Source: Paraburkholderia fungorum (GTDB taxonomy: Bacteria > Pseudomonadota > Gammaproteobacteria > Burkholderiales > Burkholderiaceae). From it: a stretch of 64,000 nucleotides of DNA. Of the stretch, positions 33,751 through 42,402 are shown one piece after another. The translations under genes were made by a program, and so were the position numbers. Under the pieces are notes generated by a model. It did no database searches. It had not been told where the DNA came from and worked only from the letters and a program-made list of their open reading frames with translations. Where the stretch lies: NCBI RefSeq assembly GCF_902833645.1, contig NZ_CADFGE010000006.1, forward strand, positions 310,001 through 374,000, read 5' to 3'. The first letter of the stretch is position 1; the number at the start of each line of letters is the position of its first letter.

Positions 33751-34343
33751 AGCTCCACCTCGGCCGGTGCGATTACCTTGGCGTTATGGCTTTCGCTGAG
33801 CTTCGGCAGACGCACTTCGTCGACCCGCCAGCCACGGTGGCTGATGCTGCCGTTGAACGGCGCCTTGCCGACGACGTTGCCGGTCAGGCGAACCGACGTG
33901 GCGTCGAAACCTTCGGCCAGCGTCACGCGGCTGCCTTCGGCTTCGTCGCGTACCGGACGGATCGTGAAATGCTCGCGCAGCGTGGCGCGGCAGCCGTCGT
34001 GCACGAGGCGGGCGGCGGCGCCGATGTCGGCGTCGCTATAGTTCTTGATGTCCTCTTCGACGAAATCGATGAAGCGCGCGTCGCGTTGCAGCAGGCCGAG
34101 CAACTGGAGCGCGGCGTCCGGGCTCGCTTCCTTCAGCGTGGGTGCGGGTTGCGGCGCGGGGGCGGGTGCAGGTGCCGCGACGGGAGCAGGCGTGGTTGCA
34201 GGTGCGGCGCTCGCGGCGGCCCTGCCGCCACCATTACGCAGGCGCAATACCCCGGCGGCGAATTCGCCGTCGCCGAGGATGCTGAAAAACGTACTCACGG
34301 CAAGTGAAATCCTGCCGAGAAAAGAGGGGTTCGAATCGGTCAT
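33747..34343 (-). CDS. DUF2760 protein, first gene of the Hsp70 operon
   Basis: The 198-residue protein has a hydrophobic N-terminal segment (FLGRISLAVSTFFSIL), an Ala/Pro-rich linker at about residues 40-68 and a conserved C-terminal domain with LLGLLQRDARFIDFVEEDI, ARLVHDGCRATL and GSISHRGWRVDEVRLP. This fits DUF2760, a family of unknown function seen next to these two Hsp70 genes in other proteobacteria. AGGAG lies nine bases before ATG 34343, which decides the start over the longer frame. It may be a membrane-linked or docking partner of the Hsp70 pair; that is inference. Confidence 0.8.
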   Translation of the reverse strand: MTDSNPSFLGRISLAVSTFFSILGDGEFAAGVLRLRNGGGRAAASAAPATTPAPVAAPAPAPAPQPAPTLKEASPDAALQLLGLLQRDARFIDFVEEDIKNYSDADIGAAARLVHDGCRATLREHFTIRPVRDEAEGSRVTLAEGFDATSVRLTGNVVGKAPFNGSISHRGWRVDEVRLPKLSESHNAKVIAPAEVEL

Positions 34344-34649
34344 GAATGCTCCTGAGGGGGCTCTGTTAAAGGACGAGCTGTCCTGGCTGCGCCGCATGCG
34401 ACGCGCCCGGCGCGCCGGCCTGGCTTGCTGGGCAGTCGTCATGCGTCATGGCGAGGGTCGGCGGCAGGCAAGCCGCCGAGGTCTGATTCATCCGGTTTTG
34501 CGGTGTTCTTGCGGTGCGTTTCGTCCGCGCAAACCCGTATTTTGCCTTGTCGCGCGCCCGAAGCGGGCAAAGCCGGCAATTCTAGCGCTCAATGGGTGGA
34601 GATTGGCGGATGGCGGAAAGCGCCAGACAGGAATGTCCGGCTACGCTTA
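34344..34649. other. Gene-free stretch upstream of the Hsp70 operon
   Basis: These 306 bases lie between the DUF2760 start and the end of the LysR gene upstream, so the operon promoter should be here. I see a short GCCCG/CGGGC hairpin near 34555 but no convincing sigma-70 or heat-shock promoter. Confidence 0.4.
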
Positions 34650-35546
34650 TCAGGCGGCGTGAGGGCCGAATTCGGCCACCACCTGGTCGATAAACGCACG
34701 CAATTTCGGAGTGGCGCGGCTGGCCGGAAACACCAGATGCATGGGTCGCGCGGGCGCTTTGTAGCCGTTCAGCAGGCGCACCAGCCGGCCCGCGGCGAGT
34801 TCGTCCCGCACCGCCACTTCGGGCGCGAGGATCACGCCGCCGCCCTGGAGGGCGGCGGCCAGCAGCGCTTTCACGTCGTTGGCCTGAAAGCGGCCGGAGA
34901 TCGGCACCACGTGTTCGCCGTGCGCATCGGTAAAACGCCATTCGGTCTCGACCGGCAGGCTCGTGTAGACGAAGCTCAGGCATTCGTGTTCCGCCAGCGC
35001 TTGCGGGGTGGCCGGCTCGCCGCGCTCGGCCAGATAGCCGGGCGACGCGCAGGCCACTAACCGGTACGGCATCAGGGGTCGCGCGATCAGGGACGAATCC
35101 GCCAGCGTGCCGAGACGGATCGCGGCTTCAACGCCTTCGTCGACCAGATCGACGAAACGGTCGGTCAGCGCCAACTCGACCCGTACTTCGGGATGAACTT
35201 TCAGATAACGCGTGATCATCGGTGCGAGACAGCAGGTGCCGAAGGTCACCGGTGCGGTGATGCGCAAACGCCCGCGTGGCGAGGCCGACAGTTCCTGCGC
35301 GACCGATTCGGCCGCTTCGGCGTCCGCCAGCAGCGCCTTGCAGCGCTCGTAGAAAATCTGGCCGATTTCCGTGAGGCTCTGGCGGCGCGTGGTGCGGTTG
35401 AGCAAACGGGCGCCGACGCGTTCTTCGAGCGTGCTGACGTGCTTGCCGGCCATCTGCGAGGAGATGCCGAAGGCGAGCGCGGCCGCGGCGAACGAGCCGC
35501 TGTCGGCCGTTTTCACGAATACGGCCATGCTGGTCAAACGATCCAT
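34650..35546 (-). CDS. LysR-family regulator divergent from an NADP-dependent oxidoreductase
   Basis: The 298-residue protein starts MDRLTSMAVFVKTADSGSFA and has ISSQMAGKHVSTLEERVGARLLNRTTRR, the DmlR-like LysR subgroup. The effector domain includes LRITAPVTFGTCCLAPMI. AGGAG precedes ATG 35546; the open frame runs further upstream across the divergent promoter and was not used. It is divergent from the gene at 35680 with 133 bases between, so it probably controls that gene. Confidence 0.8.
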   Translation of the reverse strand: MDRLTSMAVFVKTADSGSFAAAALAFGISSQMAGKHVSTLEERVGARLLNRTTRRQSLTEIGQIFYERCKALLADAEAAESVAQELSASPRGRLRITAPVTFGTCCLAPMITRYLKVHPEVRVELALTDRFVDLVDEGVEAAIRLGTLADSSLIARPLMPYRLVACASPGYLAERGEPATPQALAEHECLSFVYTSLPVETEWRFTDAHGEHVVPISGRFQANDVKALLAAALQGGGVILAPEVAVRDELAAGRLVRLLNGYKAPARPMHLVFPASRATPKLRAFIDQVVAEFGPHAA

Positions 35547-35679
35547 GATTCCCCACTCCTGATTTCGACAGCCGTCGAATTTCGCCTGTTTATCCGGATG
35601 AAGTTTTGAATCATAGTGCTTCTCACCGATGGGCGTGCGCTCAAAGGTGCGATCCTCAGATAGACATGGAGTGTGAAAC

Positions 35680-36339
35680 ATGAAGATAGGCATACTCGGC
35701 GCCGGCTTTATCGGCCGCGCAATGGCGGCGCTCGCCCAAAGCGCCGGTCACGAAGTGATGATCAGCAACTCCCGGGGTCCGCAGACGCTGACCAGCACGG
35801 CTGCGGCGCTTGGCTGTGCGCTCGGCACGGCGCAAGAGGCGGCGAAGTTCGGCGACGTGGTGATTGTCGCCGTGCCGTTCGGCAGCATTGGTGCGTTACC
35901 GGCTGCGGCGCTCGACGGCAAGATCGTGATCGACACGTGCAATCACTATCCCGACCGCGACGGCGCGATCGAGGCGCTCGCCAGCGGCTCGACGACCACT
36001 AGCCAGATGCTGGCCGCCAAACTGCCGGGCGCAAAGGTAGTCAAGGCGTTCAATGCGATTCTGGCGAAGGACCTCGAAACGGATGGCAAGCCCGCCGATG
36101 CACCGAATCGCCGGGCACTGCCGTTCGCTGGCGACGACGAGCAGGCCAAACACGTCGTGAGCGGGCTGCTCGATCAGTTCGGCTTCGATCCGGTCGATGC
36201 CGGAACGCTCGCCGATAGTTGGCGTTTCGAACGGGCGAAGCCGGTTTACTGCATTCCGCTGGATCGTGCGGGCATGGTTGAAGGATTGGCCGCGGCGAGA
36301 CGGGATGTGGAGTTGGCGCATGGGTCGTGGCGGCACTGA
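35680..36339 (+). CDS. NADP-binding oxidoreductase (F420-reductase/NADPH-like Rossmann protein)
   Basis: The 219-residue protein begins MKIGILGAGFIGRAMAALA, a GxGxxG Rossmann motif at residues 7-12, then MISNSRGP, VVIVAVPFGSI and IDTCNHYP. This is the small F420-dependent NADP reductase-like fold that in non-F420 bacteria acts as an NADP-dependent reductase of unknown substrate. The ATG has GGAG ten bases upstream. It ends inside a bidirectional terminator. Confidence 0.8.
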   Translation: MKIGILGAGFIGRAMAALAQSAGHEVMISNSRGPQTLTSTAAALGCALGTAQEAAKFGDVVIVAVPFGSIGALPAAALDGKIVIDTCNHYPDRDGAIEALASGSTTTSQMLAAKLPGAKVVKAFNAILAKDLETDGKPADAPNRRALPFAGDDEQAKHVVSGLLDQFGFDPVDAGTLADSWRFERAKPVYCIPLDRAGMVEGLAAARRDVELAHGSWRH

Positions 36340-36362
36340 GGGGGACTGCGGCGCCCCTCAGT
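36335..36362. terminator. Bidirectional terminator between convergent genes
   Basis: ACTGAGGGG at 36335-36343 pairs with CCCCTCAGT at 36354-36362; the left arm overlaps the stop codon of the oxidoreductase gene. A second small palindrome (GGCTGA-TCAGCC) follows, just before the SDR stop. Confidence 0.65.
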
Positions 36363-36376
36363 CGATCGGCTGACGA

Positions 36377-37234
36377 TCAGCCAGGAAAGTCAGTCGACGC
36401 CGACACCGCCGCCCACGTTTCCGTTTCCTGCGCCACGTAGGCATTCTTTTCAGCAATGGCCTTCAGCGTGTCGGTGCCAAGCGGCAGCCTCAATGGCGGG
36501 GTTGGTGCATCGACCAGTTCGATCATGGCCGCCGCGAGTTTCTCCGGGTTGCCTGGCTGCTTGTGGTTCAGGCTCGCGGCGCGACGGCGGACATTGCCCG
36601 AGGTCTCGTCATAGTCGGCGATGACATTCCCGGCGACCACAAGCGATGACGCGTCGAGGAAGTCGGTACGGAAATAACCAGGCTCCACGACCGTGGCGTG
36701 AATGCCGAGCGGCCTCAGTTCGGCGTGCAACGCCTCGGTCAAGCCTTCCACGGCAAACTTGGTCGAACAATACGCGCCGAACCCGGCGACGGACCGATAG
36801 CCGCCGATCGACGACATGTTGATGATCTGTCCTGAGCGCTGCGCGCGCATCACCGGCAAAACCGCGCGCGTGATATTCAGCAGGCCGAATACGTTGGTGT
36901 CGTACATGCGGCGCACGTCGGCGTCACTTGACTCCTCGATCGCACCCAGCAAACCGAATCCGGCATTGTTGACCAGCACGTCGATACGGCCGAATCGCTC
37001 CACCGCGGCTTGAACCGCAGCTAGCGCCTGAGCTTCGTTGGTCACGTCCAGCGCCACCGGCAGGAGCGCCGGCGAGTCACCAAGGCGTTCGGCGATCGCC
37101 GCGACATTGCGGCCGGTGGCAACCACTGCGTTGCCGTCGGCGAGAGCGGCCTGAGCGATCAGGGCGCCGAGGCCGCGCGATGCACCGGTAATAAACCAGA
37201 CGCGCTTGAAGCCGCTGTTTGTTGAGCTGACCAT
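36377..37234 (-). CDS. Short-chain dehydrogenase/reductase (retinol-dehydrogenase-like)
   Basis: The 285-residue classical SDR has TGASRGLG at about residues 16-23, NNAGFG, the S-Y-K site (NMSSIGGY, then YCSTKFAVEG) and VEPGYFRTDF. The ATGRN segment after beta strand 2 suggests NADP. AGGAG precedes the ATG. It is divergent from the LysR gene at 37345, its probable regulator. Substrate unknown. Confidence 0.85.
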   Translation of the reverse strand: MVSSTNSGFKRVWFITGASRGLGALIAQAALADGNAVVATGRNVAAIAERLGDSPALLPVALDVTNEAQALAAVQAAVERFGRIDVLVNNAGFGLLGAIEESSDADVRRMYDTNVFGLLNITRAVLPVMRAQRSGQIINMSSIGGYRSVAGFGAYCSTKFAVEGLTEALHAELRPLGIHATVVEPGYFRTDFLDASSLVVAGNVIADYDETSGNVRRRAASLNHKQPGNPEKLAAAMIELVDAPTPPLRLPLGTDTLKAIAEKNAYVAQETETWAAVSASTDFPG

Positions 37235-37344
37235 GATGTTGCTCCTACGTTTCGAGTGAAAGTGAACGAATCATAGAAGCGGCGATTGACACAAACTAGC
37301 CATGGATTGGTAGACTGATAATCAACTTTTATTTGCTAATCCGA

Positions 37345-38286
37345 ATGGCCATGAACGAAGTGCGCGCGATCACGATATTCGTCCGGGCCGCGGCGCTGGG
37401 AAGTCTGCGCAAGGCAGCCGTGGATCAGGGCATCTCGCCGCAGGCCGCGAGCCATGCGGTGATGCAACTGGAAAAGGAGTTGGGGGTCCGGCTGTTCCAT
37501 CGAACCACCCGCAAGCTGAGCCTCACTGAGGAGGGGCAGGGCCTGCTGGACAGCGTCAAACCTGCGCTAGCCGTACTGTCGTCCGCACTCGACGACGCGC
37601 GGCGCTCGAAGGACGACATTGCCGGGCCACTGCGGGTCAGCGCGCCAAGGGCAATGGCGCATACCGTGCTGTGGCCATATTTCATGGAATTTGCCGAATT
37701 GCACCCGAATGTGGGGCTAGACGTGCAGTTCGACGACCTCTTCACCGATCTTGTCGGCGATCGCGCCGACGTCGGTTTTCGGGGCGGCTCGCCGCCCTCG
37801 GGCGGGACCATCGCGCGGCGGCTCCTGCCGATTCAACTGATTGTCTGTGCATCGCCCGCCTATATCGAGCGACATGGCGCGCCGCGGACCATCGACGAAC
37901 TCGGGGCACACCGATGCACCGGCTATCGAAGGGCGAATACCGGCAAGCAGGCGCCGTGGGAATTCCTGATCGGCGACGAGATTGTCTATCGCGACATCGC
38001 GACGACCCTATGCGTCAACGACACGGACGCGGAGACGCAAGCCGTGCTGGCCGGACTTGCAATCGGTCAACTCGGCAGCTTTTCGGCCGCCGCGCCGATC
38101 AGGCGGGGCCAGCTTGTACCGTTGCTCGTCAGGCACGTCACCCAGCGTGAGGCTATCTACATCTACTATCGCCATCGAACCGAGCAGCCGCTGAGAGTCA
38201 GGACGTTCATCGACTTCATGGTCGAACGCCTCGCGGGAAACACGAATTTCTACCTCGAGCCAGCCGAGCTTCGCGCCGCGCGGTGA
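37345..38286 (+). CDS. LysR-family regulator divergent from an SDR
   Basis: The 313-residue protein starts MAMNEVRAITIFVRAAALGS, with SPQAASHAVMQLEKELGVRLFHRTTRK as the recognition region, and an effector domain with LRVSAPRAMAHTVLWPY. ATG 37345 or 37351 is the likely start; a TTG lies further up. The 110-base gap to the SDR gene is A/T-rich and holds several ATT/AAT half-sites, so it is the likely shared control region. Confidence 0.8.
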   Translation: MAMNEVRAITIFVRAAALGSLRKAAVDQGISPQAASHAVMQLEKELGVRLFHRTTRKLSLTEEGQGLLDSVKPALAVLSSALDDARRSKDDIAGPLRVSAPRAMAHTVLWPYFMEFAELHPNVGLDVQFDDLFTDLVGDRADVGFRGGSPPSGGTIARRLLPIQLIVCASPAYIERHGAPRTIDELGAHRCTGYRRANTGKQAPWEFLIGDEIVYRDIATTLCVNDTDAETQAVLAGLAIGQLGSFSAAAPIRRGQLVPLLVRHVTQREAIYIYYRHRTEQPLRVRTFIDFMVERLAGNTNFYLEPAELRAAR

Positions 38287-38463
38287 GCGGGTCTTCCGGT
38301 CGTCAAAATAGCGCTAGACACGAATGATGGTTTGCTCATGGCAGAAATACAGTCGTGCGTATTTCTTCGGTGCAAGCTCGCGTACCGCGACCTTTTTTTT
38401 GACGGTGAGGTGTCGTCGCATCATGTACGGCTTGCCGAGCGGCTGCGTACGAGCGGATGTTCG

Positions 38464-38937
38464 TTACGTCTTTGGCAACGTGGACGCTCCGCGGCGTTTG
38501 CGCGGCTTTGGTTCGACGCCGATACGCGGATCGCGCGCGAGCACCAGTGCCGTCATTTTGTCCACGACGGTTTCAAATGCCGGATCGTCTTGCGGGACAT
38601 AAAGCCATTTGCCGAGCACCGGGTGTGGCCGTAGAGCAGGTACTTCCTCGATCAGCGCGGCTTGCCGCTCATGCGACGTGCAGACCAGCAAACCATTCCA
38701 CGGCTTGTCGCGATCGGCGGCGATCAGACACAGCAGGCCGTCGATATAAGCGGCATCGCTGCCGAACATCCGCTTGCTGATGTAGGTTGGATCGCGCTCG
38801 AACGCGTCGAAGATCCAGAGGAGCGAGTTGCGGATGGAAGAGGGCATGGGCGCAAGATCCTGGACGATAAAAGCGTAGATGAGCTTACACAAATTCGCCG
38901 GGGCTGGCAGCGGGTGCCAAAGCACGGCGCTTTCCAT
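38464..38937 (-). CDS. TfoX/YjbR-like hypothetical protein
   Basis: The product is 157 residues from ATG 38937, which has a GAGAG site; ATG 38847 would give 127 residues and is also possible. The core reads ISKRMFGSDAAYIDGLLCLIAADRDKPWNG, with later HPVLGKWLYVPQDDPAFE. The KRMFG start followed by a paired strand region resembles the TfoX N-terminal/YjbR fold. No function can be given. It follows a broken SDR gene on the same strand. Confidence 0.6.
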   Translation of the reverse strand: MESAVLWHPLPAPANLCKLIYAFIVQDLAPMPSSIRNSLLWIFDAFERDPTYISKRMFGSDAAYIDGLLCLIAADRDKPWNGLLVCTSHERQAALIEEVPALRPHPVLGKWLYVPQDDPAFETVVDKMTALVLARDPRIGVEPKPRKRRGASTLPKT

Positions 38938-38974
38938 GGTCTTTTCTCTCGCTCAGTTGTTCCTGATATTCCTG

Positions 38975-39094
38975 TTAGCCTGAAATCAGAACGGGTTCTT
39001 CGTGACGCTTCGTCGTGCCGCTCGCTAACCTGATGGCGGTCGAACGGCCGATACCCTGGCTCGCGCCTGTCACGATAGCTACCTTGCTGGACAT
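38975..39094 (-). pseudogene. Truncated short-chain dehydrogenase (N-terminal stub)
   Basis: A strong ribosome site (AAAGGAGAAGGG) and ATG at 39094 open a 39-codon frame. It begins MSSKVAIVTGASQGIGRSTA, the textbook SDR start with TGxxxGIG, but turns into unrelated sequence after about residue 24 and stops at 38975. No other part of the SDR is found downstream. It lies 77 bases after an alpha/beta hydrolase gene on the same strand, so an SDR once followed that gene and was removed by a deletion. Confidence 0.75.
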
Positions 39095-39171
39095 TTCCCT
39101 TCTCCTTTAGCTCGCGGACGCGCCGTTTGAGCGGCGCATCCCATGAACGACCGCGATGCTGTCTTTGCCGG

Positions 39172-40026
39172 TCAGTGGACCAGAAATCCGGCTATTGCCG
39201 CCGCGATCTCCGCCGCGTGAGTCTCCAGCGCGAAGTGTCCGGTATCGAAGAAACGCACCTCGGCGTTCGGTATGTCGCGCTTGAATGCCTCGGCGCCGGG
39301 CGGCAGGAAAAACGGATCGTTTTTTCCCCACACGGCAAGGAAACGGGGCTGATGAGTGCGGAAATACTGCTGGAATGCCGGGTACAACGCGACATTGTTC
39401 CGGTAGTCTCCGAACAGATCGAGCTGGATCTCGTCGGCGCCCGGGCGGTTCAAATAGAACTCGTCGAGCGAGTAGCCGTCCGGCGACACGGAACTCGTGT
39501 CCGGTACGCCATGCGTGTATTGCCACTTGGTCGATTCGTGCGTCAGCATGCTGCGAAGAGCCTCGCGATTGGCGTGCGAAGGATCCTGCCAATATGCGCG
39601 GATCGGATTCCAGCCGTCGCTCAAACCTTCTTCGTACGCGTTGCCGTTCTGCGAGATGATCGCGGTAATCCGCTCAGGGTGCCGGAGCGCAAGCCGAAAG
39701 CCGGTGGGCGCGCCGTAGTCGAATACGTACATGGCAAAGCGATCGAAACCGATCTGCTCGGTGAAGCCTTCGATCACGTTGGCGATGTTGCCGAATGTGT
39801 AGGCAAAAGCGCTGCGTGCCGGCATGTCCGACTGGCCAAACCCTGGCAGATCGGGCGCGATGATATGGAAGCGCTCGGCAAGCAGGGGGATCAGGTCCCG
39901 AAACATGTGGCTCGAACTCGGAAAGCCATGCAGAAGTAACAGTTTCGGTGCGTTCGAACGACCCGCTTCGCGATAGAACACCTTGACGCCGTTGACGTCG
40001 GCATAACGATTGGCAATGGATGACAT
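39172..40026 (-). CDS. Alpha/beta hydrolase, haloalkane dehalogenase/epoxide hydrolase-like
   Basis: The 284-residue protein has LLLLHGFPSSSHMFRDLIP, the DLPGFGQSD turn, an aspartate nucleophile D103 in VFDYGAPTG in place of serine, the acid-bearing WGKNDPFF and H264 in DTGHFALE. An Asp nucleophile marks dehalogenases and epoxide hydrolases. AGGAG precedes the ATG. The broken SDR gene follows on the same strand. Natural substrate unknown. Confidence 0.85.
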   Translation of the reverse strand: MSSIANRYADVNGVKVFYREAGRSNAPKLLLLHGFPSSSHMFRDLIPLLAERFHIIAPDLPGFGQSDMPARSAFAYTFGNIANVIEGFTEQIGFDRFAMYVFDYGAPTGFRLALRHPERITAIISQNGNAYEEGLSDGWNPIRAYWQDPSHANREALRSMLTHESTKWQYTHGVPDTSSVSPDGYSLDEFYLNRPGADEIQLDLFGDYRNNVALYPAFQQYFRTHQPRFLAVWGKNDPFFLPPGAEAFKRDIPNAEVRFFDTGHFALETHAAEIAAAIAGFLVH

Positions 40027-40103
40027 GGCTTAACTCCTGATTTGGGAAATGACGGGCGGCGAGAGCCTGTAGGTGCGATCGGTTTTAGGTATTCCTAACG
40101 AGC

Positions 40104-40802
40104 CTATAGGGAGGCCGAGGCGGCCTGGACCGCTTCGACGATGACGTCGGTAACGAGGTCAGGGGCCGTAACAATCGGTGTGTGATCGACCTCGTGTGAA
40201 TGCACGCGCGCGTTCATGCGCTGTGCCATGAAATGTTGCGTGTCGGGATTGATCATCCGGTCCTGCCCGGCGCTCAGGAACCAGCTCGGCCGGTCCTTCC
40301 AGAGTGGACGCCCGAGCGTCTCGCCAATGCATGAAACCGAAATGGGACGTTGAACCGCGCTAAGCACGGCCAACTCCTGCACGCTCGCGTGCTGTGCGAA
40401 CGCGGCTGCGAACGCTTCTTCCGGCAACCATATCTGGCCGTGCCGATCCGGCGCGAGTTTGGGTGCCAGCGGGTGCGCTTCACCACGATAGAACACGTCG
40501 CTCACCGTTTCGCCCTCGGCAGGCGCAAGGGCGGCGATATAGACGAGCGCCTTGACGTTGTCGGCGCGCGTCGCGCCGATCACCGCGCCGGCGTAGGCAT
40601 GCCCCGCGACAACAACCGGACCGTCGATGCGCTCCAGCGTTCTATCGAGGGCCGCCACGTCCTCGTGCAAAGCACTGAGCGGTAAGGGGGCCGCTACCGC
40701 GTGTATGCCGTTTGCCTTCAGGCGTTCAATCACCTTGCTCCAGCTTGAGCCATCAGCCCACGCGCCGTGCACCAGCACCGCGCTCACATTGCCGATCGAC
40801 AT
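40104..40802 (-). CDS. Alpha/beta hydrolase-fold protein with nucleophile Ser replaced by Ala
   Basis: The 232-residue protein has the fold of EstC/salicylate-esterase-like hydrolases: VLVHGAWADGSSWSKVI, then VVVAGHAYAGAVI where a GHSxGG elbow is expected. A69 stands at the nucleophile position (codon GCC). H in EVDHTPIV near the C-terminus is kept. Without Ser, Cys or Asp there, ordinary hydrolysis is unlikely, so it may bind a ligand or use another chemistry. AAGGAG precedes ATG 40802. It is divergent from the CGNR regulator gene. Confidence 0.8.
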   Translation of the reverse strand: MSIGNVSAVLVHGAWADGSSWSKVIERLKANGIHAVAAPLPLSALHEDVAALDRTLERIDGPVVVAGHAYAGAVIGATRADNVKALVYIAALAPAEGETVSDVFYRGEAHPLAPKLAPDRHGQIWLPEEAFAAAFAQHASVQELAVLSAVQRPISVSCIGETLGRPLWKDRPSWFLSAGQDRMINPDTQHFMAQRMNARVHSHEVDHTPIVTAPDLVTDVIVEAVQAASASL

Positions 40803-40870
40803 TTCTCGCTCCTTTGATGGATCTGGGTGCTGCCTGGTACGCATGCGCACCCGGTTGGTGTGCGTGCCGT

Positions 40871-40943
40871 GTAACCTGATAAATAGTTATTTAGAGGTTA
40901 CAAACGAACGATGTAACTTGTCAAGTGCATTTTTAGTGGTTAC
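40871..40943. promoter_or_regulatory. Array of GTAAC/GTTAC half-sites between hydrolase and CGNR genes
   Basis: GTAACCT at 40871-40877 is inverted exactly as AGGTTAC at 40895-40901, around an inner TAAATA-GT-TATTTA palindrome. A second pair, GTAAC at 40913-40917 and GTTAC at 40939-40943, follows. The four half-sites lie in the 177-base divergent promoter region and look like an operator. Confidence 0.6.
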
Positions 40944-40979
40944 GATGCGATCATCGTCACCTCACATCCGTCATGAGAA

Positions 40980-41618
40980 ATGGACTACCGTCAGACTCCC
41001 GCGATACTGGTGGCCGACGCGCCGGGCCTCGATTTCCTGAACTCGATTGCTACGCCTGTCGATGAAGCCGTCGACTGGATCAGCGACGGCGAAGGCTTGC
41101 TTGCCTGGCTGGACCAGGCGGCGCTAGTGCCCCGCACTGTCCTCGAGGCGATGCGCAGCCAGTCGAGCGCGGCCGAACTCGATGCGCTGGCGGCGCGCGC
41201 GCGCGAACTGCGCGAATGGTTCAGGGGTTTTGTCCAGAAGCGGATGGGACGGCCGCTGGCTGCCAAAGATTTGCGTGAGATCGAGCCCTTGAATCAGTTG
41301 CTCGCGCAGGATCACCAGCACGGCGAAATCGTGACGAACGCATCGGACGGTGCGACGCGCTTTGAGTTGCGCGCGAGCCGCCGCTGGCAATCGCCCGAGT
41401 CGCTACTGATGCCGATCGCCGAGGTGTTGGCGAGGCTGGTATGCGAGGAGGATTTCACCTACGTGAAAGCGTGCGAAGGCCCCAGATGCACGTTGATGTT
41501 TGCGGATCACACGCGCGGTCACGCGCGTCGTTGGTGCAGCATGGCGATGTGCGGCAACCGTGCGAAGGTTGCGGCTCACCGCAAGCGGCTCAGGGAACAG
41601 GGCAGCGCTCAGGTGTAA
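40980..41618 (+). CDS. CGNR zinc-finger (ABATE domain) regulator
   Basis: The 212-residue protein has an N-terminal ABATE-type ligand domain (LDFLNSIATP, then LLAWLDQAALVP and ARELREWFRGFV) and a C-terminal CGNR zinc finger: C-x4-C spaced to CSMAMCGNRAKVAAHRKR. This family holds stress-linked or ligand-controlled transcription factors. It is divergent from the Ser-less hydrolase across the half-site array, so it probably represses or activates that gene and itself. Confidence 0.85.
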   Translation: MDYRQTPAILVADAPGLDFLNSIATPVDEAVDWISDGEGLLAWLDQAALVPRTVLEAMRSQSSAAELDALAARARELREWFRGFVQKRMGRPLAAKDLREIEPLNQLLAQDHQHGEIVTNASDGATRFELRASRRWQSPESLLMPIAEVLARLVCEEDFTYVKACEGPRCTLMFADHTRGHARRWCSMAMCGNRAKVAAHRKRLREQGSAQV

Positions 41619-41691
41619 GCTTCGGGGTCGGTGCGCGGTGCGCGCCAATTGCGAACCACGCACCCTGAATGGCCGACAAGTGGAACCGCAG

Positions 41692-42255
41692 ATGAATAAC
41701 AACAATCGCTGGCTGCTTGCTCTTGCTTCATCCGTGCTGGGTCCGCTGTGTCTATTGGCGGCGTGTACGTCAACGGATCTGCAAAATGAGAAGGGTCCGC
41801 CGCTGCCATCGGCGACCGACGTGGCCAGCCGCTGCCTCGCACGCGTGACGCAGAGCGGCGCGCCGACACCGGCGCTCGATCAGTTGACCGGATTGCAATG
41901 GCGCGGCTATGTGGGTTGCGCATTGGCCAGCAATCTGGTCGTCGATTCACGCAACGTTGCGGACAACCCGGAAGCGATTATTTCTATTCGCGTCAACGCG
42001 GACGGTTCGATCGATTCAATTGCGCCGATGCACTCCAGCGGCAATCCGGCGTGGGACGCGGCGGTACAACGCGCGATCGCGGCTGTCGCGCCGTTACCCG
42101 CGGCGCCGGCCACGCATACTTTTTCGAGAATCGACCTTCATTTCAGGCCTCAACCGCGCCCGCCCGGCATCGGCGGCAGCACGGGACTCACGGGCGAAAG
42201 CCATTGGTCGATACGTCATTGCACCACGGTAGACGGCGTCACCGCGTGCCGATAG
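41692..42255 (+). CDS. Lipoprotein with TonB C-terminal-like domain
   Basis: The 187-residue protein has a lipoprotein signal (residues 1-25, lipobox LLAAC with Cys25 as the lipid site) and a C-terminal domain with RGYVGCALASNLVVDS, SIRVNADGSIDSIAPMHSSGNPAWDAAVQRAI in pieces and FSRIDLHFRP. The last pattern is that of TonB/TolA C-terminal folds. It has no transmembrane TonB helix, so it is not a classic TonB. Function unknown. Confidence 0.65.
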   Translation: MNNNNRWLLALASSVLGPLCLLAACTSTDLQNEKGPPLPSATDVASRCLARVTQSGAPTPALDQLTGLQWRGYVGCALASNLVVDSRNVADNPEAIISIRVNADGSIDSIAPMHSSGNPAWDAAVQRAIAAVAPLPAAPATHTFSRIDLHFRPQPRPPGIGGSTGLTGESHWSIRHCTTVDGVTACR

Positions 42256-42402
42256 CGCCGCTGCGCGTCGCGAAGGGCGGGGTGAAGTCAATCCCTGAAT
42301 CTGACATCTTCATTTTCTGCGCGACGGCGGCAGAATAATCGGCTCAGCCCGATTAAATTCAAACTATTCCATTCGCATACTATGACGGAAAGCCCCCGCA
42401 AG

